Of a DNA stretch of 64,000 nt, positions 46,986 through 54,172 are shown piece after piece. The position numbers and the translations under genes were made by a program. Under the pieces are notes generated by a model. It was not told the origin of the DNA. It did no database searches and saw only the letters and a list, made by a program, of their open reading frames with translations. Location: the NCBI GenBank assembly GCA_030682575.1, contig JAUXNX010000012.1:62001-126000 (forward strand), written 5' to 3'. Origin of the DNA: Gammaproteobacteria bacterium (lineage in GTDB: Bacteria; Pseudomonadota; Gammaproteobacteria; Pseudomonadales; Pseudohongiellaceae). Position 1 is the first letter of the stretch, and each line of letters begins with the position of its first letter.

Positions 46986-47143
46986 GGGATTCACCTTTTG
47001 TTGTTATTGGGCTGGTGGTGAGGACGGTATATCGGGCAGCACAGAGAGTCAATCGAGCCCCCACAAAGGGGTGGGAAATTGCTTTAGCTGTAGTACCCTG
47101 CTAACGGTTTTCGTACTCGCGGTCATTTCAGGTCAAGGTCAAG

Positions 47144-48247
47144 ATGAAAAGCTCCAATATCGGTTATATCCCTTCTGTCGATCATCTGCGCGGATTCGCC
47201 GCGATTCTGGTGGTCATTTTTCACGGGCTGCATTACATCTCCCACGGCATTCTGTACGACACACCATTTGATGGGGAAAATTGGCCTGTTGCACCAGACA
47301 TTTTCACGTCACTGCTGATAGAAGGGCACACCGCCGTTTCGTTGTTCTTCGTGATCAGCGGGTTCATTTTCACTTATGGGGCACTGGGGAAGAAGATCAT
47401 CTATGTGGAGTTTTTGCGTAATCGCTTTCTGAGAACGTATCCATTGTTTCTTGTTTTGCTGACCTGCGGGCTGCTGTTGAATCTGGAGAACTTCAATGTG
47501 ATCGGGCTTTTGAAGACGGTGTTCTTCATGGCCAATTATCCAGGCGCGTTCAATGGAGATCCGTTCACGTTTGTGTATTGGTCGATTGCGGTGGAATGGC
47601 AGTTCTATCTGGTATTTCCTGTTCTGATGTTTCTGGTGAATCGATTCGGCGTGCTTGTGCTGCCCGCTATCATTCTTGCTTTCCTGCTGACGCGCTTCTA
47701 TCAATTCGATCCTGCAGTGGATATGCGGGCGACCAGCTACTGGACCATGATGGGCCGGGCGGATCAGTTCCTGGTGGGGATGATCGCGGGGTATGTATAT
47801 GCGAATTCGAAATCCACGGCAAAGGTGAATCCGCTGTGGTTGCCTGCAGCGACATTGCTTGTTCTGACAAGCATCTTTGTTTTCAACAGGCTGGGGGGTG
47901 GAGGCAGTACAGGATATCTGTGGATATTCTGGCCTACCATTGAGGCGGCAGTCTGGGCGATATTCCTGCTGATTTATGTTGCGGTTGCGCGGCGGTTTGA
48001 TTTGCGGGTGTCTTCAGTGTTGGTGTTGTTGGGGACAATCAGCTACTCCATCTACTTGACCCATTACGTGGTTCTGCATGTGCTCATGACCAATGGGTGG
48101 GATACGTTGATTCAGGTTGGGGGGCCATTGGAGATTGCGCTGTTGAATACTCTGCTGGTTGCCATACCGATTGTGCTGGGGTTGTCGGTGATTACTTTTT
48201 CGTTGTTCGAGAAGCCGTTTTTTCGGTTTCGGGGGAAGTATATTTGA
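47144..48247 (+). CDS. Membrane acyltransferase of the OafA/YrhL (acyltransferase 3) family
   Basis: A 367-residue protein with about ten membrane helices. It starts IPSVDHLRGFAAILVVIFHG, where the Arg of LRGFAA and the His that follows are the catalytic signature of acyltransferase 3 enzymes, followed by FFVISGFIFTYG. These O-acetylate or acylate surface sugars. Codon use differs from the upstream genes, with many GGG and T-ending codons, as in the rest of the accessory stretch to 53.6 kb. Confidence 0.9.
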   Translation: MKSSNIGYIPSVDHLRGFAAILVVIFHGLHYISHGILYDTPFDGENWPVAPDIFTSLLIEGHTAVSLFFVISGFIFTYGALGKKIIYVEFLRNRFLRTYPLFLVLLTCGLLLNLENFNVIGLLKTVFFMANYPGAFNGDPFTFVYWSIAVEWQFYLVFPVLMFLVNRFGVLVLPAIILAFLLTRFYQFDPAVDMRATSYWTMMGRADQFLVGMIAGYVYANSKSTAKVNPLWLPAATLLVLTSIFVFNRLGGGGSTGYLWIFWPTIEAAVWAIFLLIYVAVARRFDLRVSSVLVLLGTISYSIYLTHYVVLHVLMTNGWDTLIQVGGPLEIALLNTLLVAIPIVLGLSVITFSLFEKPFFRFRGKYI

Positions 48248-48261
48248 ATTGGATGCAGGCG

Positions 48262-48410
48262 GCGGCATTACTGCTTCAATGTAGAGGGCGGCGATTTCAG
48301 CTTCGAGCTGTACTTACGCCAAGAGTAGTTTGCTATGACTCCGCCGAATTCAACCTGAACCACTCCGCCAGTTGAAACTCATCAATCTGTCTCGCAGCAA
48401 CTGATTCGAG
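48262..48410. repeat. Direct repeat copy 1, flanking a toxin-antitoxin pair
   Basis: This 149-bp segment matches 49262-49410 with no net length change (offset exactly 1000). The best-conserved core reads CCGAATTCAACCTGAACCAC in both. The second copy is the 3' end and downstream part of the intact doc gene. The two copies bracket the toxin-antitoxin genes at 48615-49251. Confidence 0.85.
48333..48410 (-). pseudogene. Fragment of the doc toxin gene, C-terminal end
   Basis: Read on the minus strand it encodes IDEFQLAEWFRLNSAES then a stop, against IDEFRLAEWFRLNSAEL in the intact Doc protein at 49333-49722. The rest of the gene is missing; upstream (rightward) the sequence switches to cupin-derived debris. 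Confidence 0.85.
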
Positions 48411-48514
48411 ACGCCTATGTATTCTTCGCCGACGTTAATGTGAATCAACCCGGCTTTGGAGGAGGAAGTTTGCGCCGTTGGTTTGGGCAAGGGTCAGGGT
48501 TGGGAGGCAGGCGA
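48408..48514 (-). pseudogene. Rearranged fragments of the cupin gene
   Basis: Bases 48408-48442 match 46774-46808 and 48458-48514 match 46890-46944 of the cupin gene, in the same order and orientation but with about 80 bases lost between. The second piece is the start of the mature protein (ANGANLLPKEE region). The fragment joins directly to the doc fragment at GATTCGAGACGCC. Confidence 0.8.
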
Positions 48515-48614
48515 GATAGGACTTCTTGGTCTACTTTTAGGAGCTGAAACTCCTATCTTCAACCCACGATTCTGCAATTGCGATTCGCACCATTTTTGAT
48601 ACACTGGCGCTCAA

Positions 48615-48992
48615 ATGGATCTGACACAAGGGAATGTGTTTTCAGTCTTTTACTTTCGCCAACCTTCAGGCAATGAGCCTGTGAAGGATTGGATTCGGTC
48701 ATTCGATAAGGATGATCGTAAGTTGATTGGAGAGGACATTGAGACAGCTCAACTCAGGTGGCCCTGCGCGATGCCCATTGTTAAAAAAATCGATACTGAC
48801 CTATGGGAAATCCGCAGCACAATTTCGCACAACCAGCGAGCAAGGATTTTTGTGACGGTGTTTGATCGAAATATTGTTCTGCTGCATGGCTTTATTAAAA
48901 AGACGTCAAAAATTCCTCTTTCCGACTTGAATCTGGCAAAACGGAGACGGGATCTAGTTCAACGGGATAATCATGAACAAGTATATCGGTAG
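48615..48992 (+). CDS. RelE/HigB-like toxin (Gp49-type)
   Basis: A 125-residue protein of the phage-derived Gp49-like branch of RelE/HigB toxins, which cleave mRNA on the ribosome. Typical segments are KDWIRSFDKDDRKLIGEDI, KIDTDLWEIRSTI, RARIFVTVFDRNIVLLHGF and KKTSKIP. The antitoxin gene starts inside its 3' end (20-bp overlap), toxin-first as in higBA. The C-terminal tail after KIPLSDLNLAKRR is normal. Confidence 0.88.
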   Translation: MDLTQGNVFSVFYFRQPSGNEPVKDWIRSFDKDDRKLIGEDIETAQLRWPCAMPIVKKIDTDLWEIRSTISHNQRARIFVTVFDRNIVLLHGFIKKTSKIPLSDLNLAKRRRDLVQRDNHEQVYR

Positions 48993-49251
48993 TAGTTTCG
49001 ACGATTTTCTCGCCGAAGAGGGAATTCTGGCCGAAGTGCAGGCTGAAGCGGTCAAACGGGTAATTGTCTGGCAGTTGCAGGATTTCATGAACGAGAAGCA
49101 GATTACGAAAACGGAGCTTGCTCGAAAGTTGAACACCAGTCGGGCGGGGTTGGATCGCCTGCTGGATGAGAAAAATCTTGGGGTTACCTTGGGGACGTTG
49201 GCGAATGTGGCGCAGGTCACGGGGAAAAGGCTGCGGGTTAATCTCGTTTGA
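48973..49251 (+). CDS. Xre-family antitoxin
   Basis: A 92-residue helix-turn-helix protein. The DNA-binding part is ITKTELARKLNTSRAGLDRL followed by LGTLANVAQVTGKRLRVNL. It should neutralise the RelE-type toxin encoded just before it and repress the shared promoter. The ATG overlaps the toxin gene by 20 bases. Confidence 0.88.
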   Translation: MNKYIGSSFDDFLAEEGILAEVQAEAVKRVIVWQLQDFMNEKQITKTELARKLNTSRAGLDRLLDEKNLGVTLGTLANVAQVTGKRLRVNLV

Positions 49252-49261
49252 TCAGGGGTTC

Positions 49262-49410
49262 CGGTATCACGCCTTCAAGATAGAGAGCGGTGACTTCAGC
49301 TTCGATCTGTACGGATGCCAGAACCAGTTTTGCTATAACTCAGCCGAATTCAACCTGAACCACTCCGCCAGCCGAAACTCATCAATCAGTCCTGCAGCAA
49401 CCGATTCGAT
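49262..49410. repeat. Direct repeat copy 2, overlapping the 3' end of doc
   Basis: Partner of the copy at 48262-48410. Bases 49333-49410 are the last 26 codons of doc and 49262-49332 lie downstream of it. Confidence 0.85.
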
Positions 49411-49722
49411 CACGACAACGGTATCAGCCTCAGAAGCCGTGACAAGGAATCCGTTCAATTCCAGGAACAGTGCTCCGCACATGAACGCTGTGCGCTTGTT
49501 TCCATCTACGAATGGATGATTCCTGCCAATCCCGAATGTGTATGCAGCGGCCAGATCATGGGGAGTTCGATCTGTTTCATAGGCGAACTTGTTTTGGGGA
49601 CGATCCAGTGCAGACTGTAGTAACGATTTATCGCGGATACCATCCGGGCCGCCATGTTCAGCCAATAACAGGCTATGTATGTGGCTGACCACAGTGTGTA
49701 TCAGCCACTTGGGTTCCTTCAT
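49333..49722 (-). CDS. doc: Doc-type Fic-domain toxin
   Basis: A 129-residue Fic-fold protein with the motif HPFVDGNKRTAF near residue 69. Doc toxins phosphorylate EF-Tu; the short form and HxFxxGNKR motif fit Doc rather than AMP-transferring Fic. The start overlaps the stop of the AbrB-type antitoxin gene by four bases. Fragments of related doc genes lie on both sides (48333-48410, 51065-51130). Confidence 0.9.
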   Translation of the reverse strand: MKEPKWLIHTVVSHIHSLLLAEHGGPDGIRDKSLLQSALDRPQNKFAYETDRTPHDLAAAYTFGIGRNHPFVDGNKRTAFMCGALFLELNGFLVTASEADTVVVIESVAAGLIDEFRLAEWFRLNSAEL

Positions 49723-49907
49723 TTGGCCAGTTCTTTGAGAGCGTTCTTGTAGCGCTTCATTACGCCACGTGCGACGGTAACCTGCTCTTCGAACTCGGGA
49801 TCGTAAGCCGTCAGGGTGTAGCCCTCTGCACCTTCCAACAAGTAAAGCGTATCTCCGCGTTCAGCTTTGAGCTTTCCCAGCGCTTCTTTGGGCAGAAGAA
49901 TGCCCAT
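49719..49907 (-). CDS. AbrB/MazE-type antitoxin, start codon unclear
   Basis: A 62-residue frame from the ATG at 49907: MGILLPKEALGKLKAERGD is the core of AbrB/SpoVT DNA-binding antitoxins. The family's first strand is encoded just upstream in the same frame (PVKVTAVGNS), but between the in-frame stop at 49974-49976 and 49907 there is no ATG, GTG or TTG. Either the protein is translated from a rare start, or the gene has lost its start. It is the partner of the Doc toxin and is divergent from rsgA, whose first ATG lies in the same bases. Confidence 0.75.
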   Translation of the reverse strand: MGILLPKEALGKLKAERGDTLYLLEGAEGYTLTAYDPEFEEQVTVARGVMKRYKNALKELAK

Positions 49908-49945
49908 GGAGTTGCCGACGGCGGTGACTTTGACTGGTAATAATA

Positions 49946-51037
49946 ATGTCCGACTATCGCAGCACGCGGCAGATCACAGCCATGAGTGAAAGATTACGAA
50001 CCCTGGGCCTCGTTCCGTTTTTTATTCAGCAACTGACGGACACGTGCATGCTTGAAGAACGTCTCGGACGCGTCACGTCGGTGCAGCGTTCCAGAAGTAC
50101 TGTTGTGTGCGAGAGCGGTGAGCGCGTGGTGGAGCTGTCACCTGCCCTGCGACAATCATCCGCGATTGACAGGCCAGTTGTCGGCGATTGGGTTGTTCTG
50201 GATGAGTCGCTTTCCAGGATCGAAAAAGTCCTGGAGCGCAAGAGTCTTTTCAAGCGGCTGGGTGCAGGCACGCACAATGAAATACAGCCGATAGCGGCCA
50301 ATATCGATGTCCTCTTCATAGTCACATCCTGTAATGAGGAGTTCAAGGAGTCGCGCCTGGAGCGTTATCTCGCCTTGTGCGCGGAAGCCGGCGCAACTCC
50401 TGTGATTGTTCTTACGAAGGCGGATCTCGTTGCCGATGCGAGTACGTTCATCCGTCGTGCTCGCAGTGTTCAGGCCGGGGTGCCGATCGAGATTGCGAAT
50501 GCGCTTGATCCCGCGACGCTGGATGGGGTCCGGGCCTGGATTGATAGGACTTCTACGGTTGCATTGGTGGGTTCCTCTGGTGTTGGCAAGTCGACGCTTC
50601 TCAATACGTTGGCGGGGCGCGCTTTGGCTGCTACCGGTGATATTCGCGAGGACGACAAGAAGGGGCGGCACACGACGACGCATCGTGAGTTGCACGTCTT
50701 GCCTTCGGGTGGGCTTTTGATCGACGTTCCGGGGATGCGGGAGTTGAGGGTGGCGGAGCTGGGTCAGTCCATTGGTGCGGTTTTTGAGGACATTCAGTTA
50801 TTGGCAACGCAGTGCCGGTTTGTTGATTGCAAACACGAGACGGAGCCGGGGTGCGCTGTGCTTCGAGCGATAGAAGAGAACAGGATTGATGCTCGTCGAT
50901 TGGCCAACTACAAGAAATTATTGCGCGAGAATGCACTGGCAACGGCTACTCTGGCGGAGAAACGCTCGCAAGGGCGAGAGTTCGCGAGAATGGTCAAAGA
51001 GGTGAAGCTTATCAAGCAGAGGAAGAGTGATGGGTGA
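49946..51037 (+). CDS. rsgA: Ribosome small-subunit-dependent GTPase A
   Basis: A 363-residue circularly permuted GTPase that helps mature the 30S subunit. An N-terminal OB fold (about residues 30-100) is followed by TKADLV (G4), GSSGVGKSTLLN (G1) and DVPGMRELR (G3), and a C-terminal zinc motif CRFVDCKHETEPGCAV. All parts are in place. Start at 49946 or at the ATG at 49982, which would free the antitoxin leader. It sits inside a toxin-antitoxin region, so it may be a second, acquired copy; I cannot tell whether another rsgA exists. Confidence 0.9.
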   Translation: MSDYRSTRQITAMSERLRTLGLVPFFIQQLTDTCMLEERLGRVTSVQRSRSTVVCESGERVVELSPALRQSSAIDRPVVGDWVVLDESLSRIEKVLERKSLFKRLGAGTHNEIQPIAANIDVLFIVTSCNEEFKESRLERYLALCAEAGATPVIVLTKADLVADASTFIRRARSVQAGVPIEIANALDPATLDGVRAWIDRTSTVALVGSSGVGKSTLLNTLAGRALAATGDIREDDKKGRHTTTHRELHVLPSGGLLIDVPGMRELRVAELGQSIGAVFEDIQLLATQCRFVDCKHETEPGCAVLRAIEENRIDARRLANYKKLLRENALATATLAEKRSQGREFARMVKEVKLIKQRKSDG

Positions 51038-51064
51038 GTTGGCTTGTTGTGCAGGCTGTGTTGC

Positions 51065-51130
51065 GGGAATCGAATCCAGTACAACGACGGTATCAGCTTC
51101 GGAGACGATGACCAGGAATCCGTTCAGTTA
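51065..51130 (-). pseudogene. Second fragment of a doc gene
   Basis: On the minus strand it encodes LNGFLVIVSEADTVVVLDS against LNGFLVTASEADTVVVIES in the intact Doc. A stop codon (TAA) lies directly before it and the frame is lost afterwards. It lies between rsgA and higB. Confidence 0.78.
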
Positions 51131-51250
51131 GCTGGCGGAAACCTTGATGAGAATAACGGCCTTCAGCAGGCTGCACGCGTGCAAACTAATCGAAATTCTG
51201 CTCTCCCCCCAACATTGATACCTGATACGCTATAGGTTACACTGCCCGTC

Positions 51251-51529
51251 ATGATACGGAGCTTCAAACACAAGGGCTTGGCAAAATTTTTCAAGACCGG
51301 CAGTACTGCTGGAATTCAAGCCTCTCATTCAAACCGGCTCCGACTGATCCTCGGCCGTCTTCATGCGGCTACTGCACCCAAGGATATGGACTTGCCAGGC
51401 CTTCGTTTGCACGAGCTGGTCGGCAACCGTTCCGGTACCTGGTCTGTGAGTGTCAGCGGAAACTGGAGGGTCACCTTCATTTTCGTGGGTGAGGATGCCG
51501 AGGTCGTCAATTATGAAGACTATCATTGA
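51251..51529 (+). CDS. higB: HigB-type toxin
   Basis: A 92-residue RelE-superfamily mRNA interferase of the HigB (plasmid killer) branch. It starts IRSFKHKGLAKFFKTGS and ends NWRVTFIFVGEDAEVVNYEDYH, both standard for the family. The HigA gene follows after nine bases. Confidence 0.93.
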   Translation: MIRSFKHKGLAKFFKTGSTAGIQASHSNRLRLILGRLHAATAPKDMDLPGLRLHELVGNRSGTWSVSVSGNWRVTFIFVGEDAEVVNYEDYH

Positions 51530-51538
51530 GGTAAAACC

Positions 51539-51826
51539 ATGCTGATGCACAATCCTCCTCATCCAGGAGAAATTATTAAAGAGCTCTGTCTAGATCCGTT
51601 GGGAGTCTCTGTCACTGACGCCGCTGCTGCACTTGGGATCAGCCGGAAAACATTGAGTGCCATTCTCAACGGTCGTGCTGGGATTAGCCCCGAGATGGCA
51701 ATTCGACTGTCCATTGCGTTCGATACTTCCGCTGAGAGTTGGGTCAATCAGCAATCTCAGTACGAGCTGTGGCATGCGGAGCAACATAGAAGTGAGCTTC
51801 AGGTTAAGAAGCTGGTTGCGGCGTGA
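51539..51826 (+). CDS. higA: HigA-type antitoxin
   Basis: A 95-residue helix-turn-helix antitoxin. It begins with the HigA signature [19 protein letters not shown] and contains [20 protein letters not shown] second ATG two codons in (51545) is equally possible. Pairs with HigB just upstream. Confidence 0.93.
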   Translation: MLMHNPPHPGEIIKELCLDPLGVSVTDAAAALGISRKTLSAILNGRAGISPEMAIRLSIAFDTSAESWVNQQSQYELWHAEQHRSELQVKKLVAA

Positions 51827-51854
51827 GAAAAGCTCGATTGGTGGAAGGTGCGGG

Positions 51855-52640
51855 ATGCTGGAAATGCTTAATGAAAATACATTGTGCGAACAGTTTTGCG
51901 CACAGGTGAAATTGCATCGCCGCTCCAGTGGGATGGTGATGCTGGAAACACCTTTTGCTTACCCGGATGGCGACCAATATCCTTTGTACCTGAGTGAGAC
52001 TGCAACAGGTGGCCTGCGTGTCAGCGATGGTGGTCATACCCTCATGCACTTGAGCTATGAGAACGACGTAGACAAGTTCTTTGAAGGCAGCCGCAGTGTT
52101 CTGTTGAATCAGATTCTGACGGAGCAAGGCATTGCTTACGAGGAAAAAACCGGCCAGTTTTCGGTTGAGTGCGCGCCTTCGCAACTTTCGGTTGCTGCCT
52201 TTCAGTTGGGACAGGCGCTGACACGTATTTACGATCTCACTTTTCTTAATCGCTCGCGGGTTGCTTCCACCTTCTATGAAGATCTGCAGGAGCAGATTGC
52301 TTCACTGGTTTCGGAGGAGAAAATTCACCGGAATTTCATTGTGCCTGGTATGGCCAATGCTGATCACTATCCTGTCGATTTCTGTATTGATGGGAAAAAC
52401 AATGAGCGGTTGTTTTTGTTTGGCGTTCCGAGCCGTGACAAGGCGAGGCTTACGACAATTTTTCTGCAGTATTTCATTCAGCAGAATGTGGAGTTTGATT
52501 CCATGCTGGTGTTTGAAAATCAGGAGACTATCCCTCGGCCTGATCTGGCGCGTTTGTCTAATGTGGGGGGTGAGATGATTTCTTCGCTGAATGCCGAAGG
52601 GGATTTCAGGCGGAAATTGTTGAAGCGGGTTGTGGGGTGA
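51855..52640 (+). CDS. DUF1828/DUF1829-domain protein of unknown function
   Basis: A 261-residue soluble protein. The N-terminal half has FAYPDGDQYPLYLSETATGG and VSDGGHTLMHLSYENDVDKF, the pattern of DUF1828; the C-terminal half fits the DUF1829 partner domain. Function unknown; such genes are often found in accessory and defence regions. ATG at 51855 has GGAAGG upstream. It follows higA by 28 bp. Confidence 0.82.
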   Translation: MLEMLNENTLCEQFCAQVKLHRRSSGMVMLETPFAYPDGDQYPLYLSETATGGLRVSDGGHTLMHLSYENDVDKFFEGSRSVLLNQILTEQGIAYEEKTGQFSVECAPSQLSVAAFQLGQALTRIYDLTFLNRSRVASTFYEDLQEQIASLVSEEKIHRNFIVPGMANADHYPVDFCIDGKNNERLFLFGVPSRDKARLTTIFLQYFIQQNVEFDSMLVFENQETIPRPDLARLSNVGGEMISSLNAEGDFRRKLLKRVVG

Positions 52641-52871
52641 TGAGTGTTTCCTAAAGGGCGTGTCGATGATCGCTTACCGTTGTAGCCATCGCACTCTTCT
52701 CCGTTGAGCAAATCCCGTGGCTTCGAAGATCGCGCATGTAAAGTTTGGTGTTATTGGAATTCCCCGAATTCGATGGGATACTGCATTTCAACATCGAAAT
52801 GCGGGGCGCACGGACTTCAGCAGGTAGCGTGCGAGTACACGAATAAAATGTTAGAAGCTATCAGGAACAAC

Positions 52872-53603
52872 ATGGCAACTGAGAGTAAAAGTTTAGATGT
52901 ATTAGGGATAAAGCCCATCGCGGATTCCATAAACACTGTTACGGAAGGGACAGTGAATGGTGCAGCTGCATTCTTGAGTCGCATCTGTTTGCCTGCTGCA
53001 GAGGAGTTTGGCTTATTGCTTAGAGACAAAGTGAGTGCCTGGAGGGCCAAGAATGCAGTAGAGATCGCAATCAAAGCTCGTGAAATACTCAAGGATCAAT
53101 TGAATCATGTAGTTCTACACGCACATCCTCGAATAATTTATGAATCCATCGAGAAGGGCTCATGGGCAGAGGACTCCGCTGTTCAGAATATGTGGGCCGG
53201 CCTTCTTGCCTCTTCTTGCACAAAGGATGGGAAGGACGAGAGCAATTTAATATTTATAAACTTGCTTTCGATATTGACGTCGACTCAAGCTAAAATCATC
53301 AATTACGCATGTGAAAACTCAAAGGTTTCCAAAAGCCCAGGAGGATGGATTCAGGCGGGTGATGTCGAAGTTGATCTTGAGTTGCTCAAAACGTTAACTG
53401 GCATAAGCGATGAGCACCAATTGGATCATGAGTTGGATCACTTACGTAGTTTGGAACTCATCCGAGCAGGATTCGATCCGAACTCTCCAAGAGCAAACAT
53501 AGGGCCGTTAGCCTTATGTCTTCAATTCTACGTACGCGCCCAAGGATTCGTTGGTTCTCCATTCGATTTCTATAAGGTTGAAGAAGATGAGGCAAGCCCC
53601 TAA
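52872..53603 (+). CDS. Abi-alpha (DUF4393) family protein, candidate abortive-infection gene
   Basis: A 243-residue protein. The segment SINTVTEGTVNGAAAFLSRI followed by PAAEEFGLLLRDKVSAWRA, and AVQNMWAGLLASSC, match the Abi-alpha/DUF4393 family, whose members are linked to phage abortive infection. The effector mechanism is unknown. ATG at 52872 has AGGA at normal spacing; the frame is open to 52704 but that part is probably not coding. It stands alone in the accessory stretch. Confidence 0.82.
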   Translation: MATESKSLDVLGIKPIADSINTVTEGTVNGAAAFLSRICLPAAEEFGLLLRDKVSAWRAKNAVEIAIKAREILKDQLNHVVLHAHPRIIYESIEKGSWAEDSAVQNMWAGLLASSCTKDGKDESNLIFINLLSILTSTQAKIINYACENSKVSKSPGGWIQAGDVEVDLELLKTLTGISDEHQLDHELDHLRSLELIRAGFDPNSPRANIGPLALCLQFYVRAQGFVGSPFDFYKVEEDEASP

Positions 53604-53850
53604 CAATTTGAACAACTGCGTGTAAACCTACCCCAAAATTGATTAACACCTCAATTTTTCTGAGGCAGGCATATGCTTGTTCGCGATGTTCTTCAAGAGA
53701 TTCTTTGTAGCAAGTAAATGTCACGATTTGCAGGCGCTGGAAGTCCGGCATGATTGATTCACATTCTGGCTGAGCCAGAATGCTCACCCTTCGGGCAGCT
53801 TCGCTGTCTTGATTGCTTACGCAATCAATCGAACACATGTTCTTTCTAGA
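53604..53850. other. Intergenic region with two perfect hairpins
   Basis: CATTCTGGC/GCCAGAATG (53762-53782, three-base loop) and TTGATTGC/GCAATCAA (53809-53828, four-base loop) are perfect stems. No gene is supported here. The region lies between the Abi-alpha gene and the tRNA downstream repeat. Confidence 0.6.
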
Positions 53851-53926
53851 CGGGCGCACCAAATCCCACCAAAAAAAAAGCCTGCTTTCGCAGGCTTTCA
53901 TTTTTTGGTGGGATTTGGTGCGCCCG
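53851..53926. repeat. 26-bp inverted repeat made from the tRNA-Arg 3' end
   Basis: Bases 53851-53876 are the exact reverse complement of 53901-53926. The right arm is the last 11 bases of the tRNA gene plus 15 bases after it; the left arm is an inverted copy. The tRNA terminator hairpin lies in the centre. Confidence 0.9.
53871..53898 (-). terminator. Rho-independent terminator of tRNA-Arg
   Basis: On the minus strand AAAGCCTGC, loop, GCAGGCTTT form a nine-base stem followed by nine T residues. Confidence 0.9.
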
Positions 53927-53992
53927 GCATGATTCGAACATGCGACCCCTTAGTTCGTAGCCAAGTACTCTATCCAGCTGAGCTACGGGCGC
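53916..53992 (-). tRNA. tRNA-Arg (anticodon ACG)
   Basis: A 77-base gene with encoded CCA. The acceptor stem pairs GCGCCCG with CGGGCGC, the D arm reads GCTCAGCTGGATAGAGT, the anticodon stem CTTGG/CTAAG encloses the loop CTACGAA with anticodon ACG, and the T arm carries GTTCGAATC. All cloverleaf stems pair. An intrinsic terminator lies 17 bases past the CCA. Confidence 0.96.
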
Positions 53993-54172
53993 TTGAAGAG
54001 GTGCGAATTATATAGAAATCGGCGCCGATGCCAAGCCCTTTTTTTGCCCTTTTTTAATGGGTTAGGGAGCATTTCTGCTATTTCAGGCTTGCATGTTAAG
54101 ATCGGGCCATTTCCCGGGTCACTGGTCCGGGACATTCTTTCAAGTGATCAGGATCAGGCAGGTCAGGTAACC

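Noticed and set aside
51044-51235. Short plus-strand frame after rsgA
   Set aside because: It covers the doc-derived debris in the opposite strand and shows no family resemblance.
48248-53915. Prophage remnant
   Set aside because: Only toxin-antitoxin, DUF1828 and Abi-alpha genes are seen; no integrase, capsid, tail or lysis gene.
46295-53992. Integron cassette array as an explanation for the clustered toxin-antitoxin genes
   Set aside because: No integrase, genes point both ways, and the repeats are doc-derived direct repeats rather than attC-type imperfect palindromes.
53809-54015. Plus-strand frame of 68 residues across the tRNA
   Set aside because: It reads through the antisense of tRNA-Arg and its terminator (PGMIRTCDPLV-type peptide), a well-known false gene.
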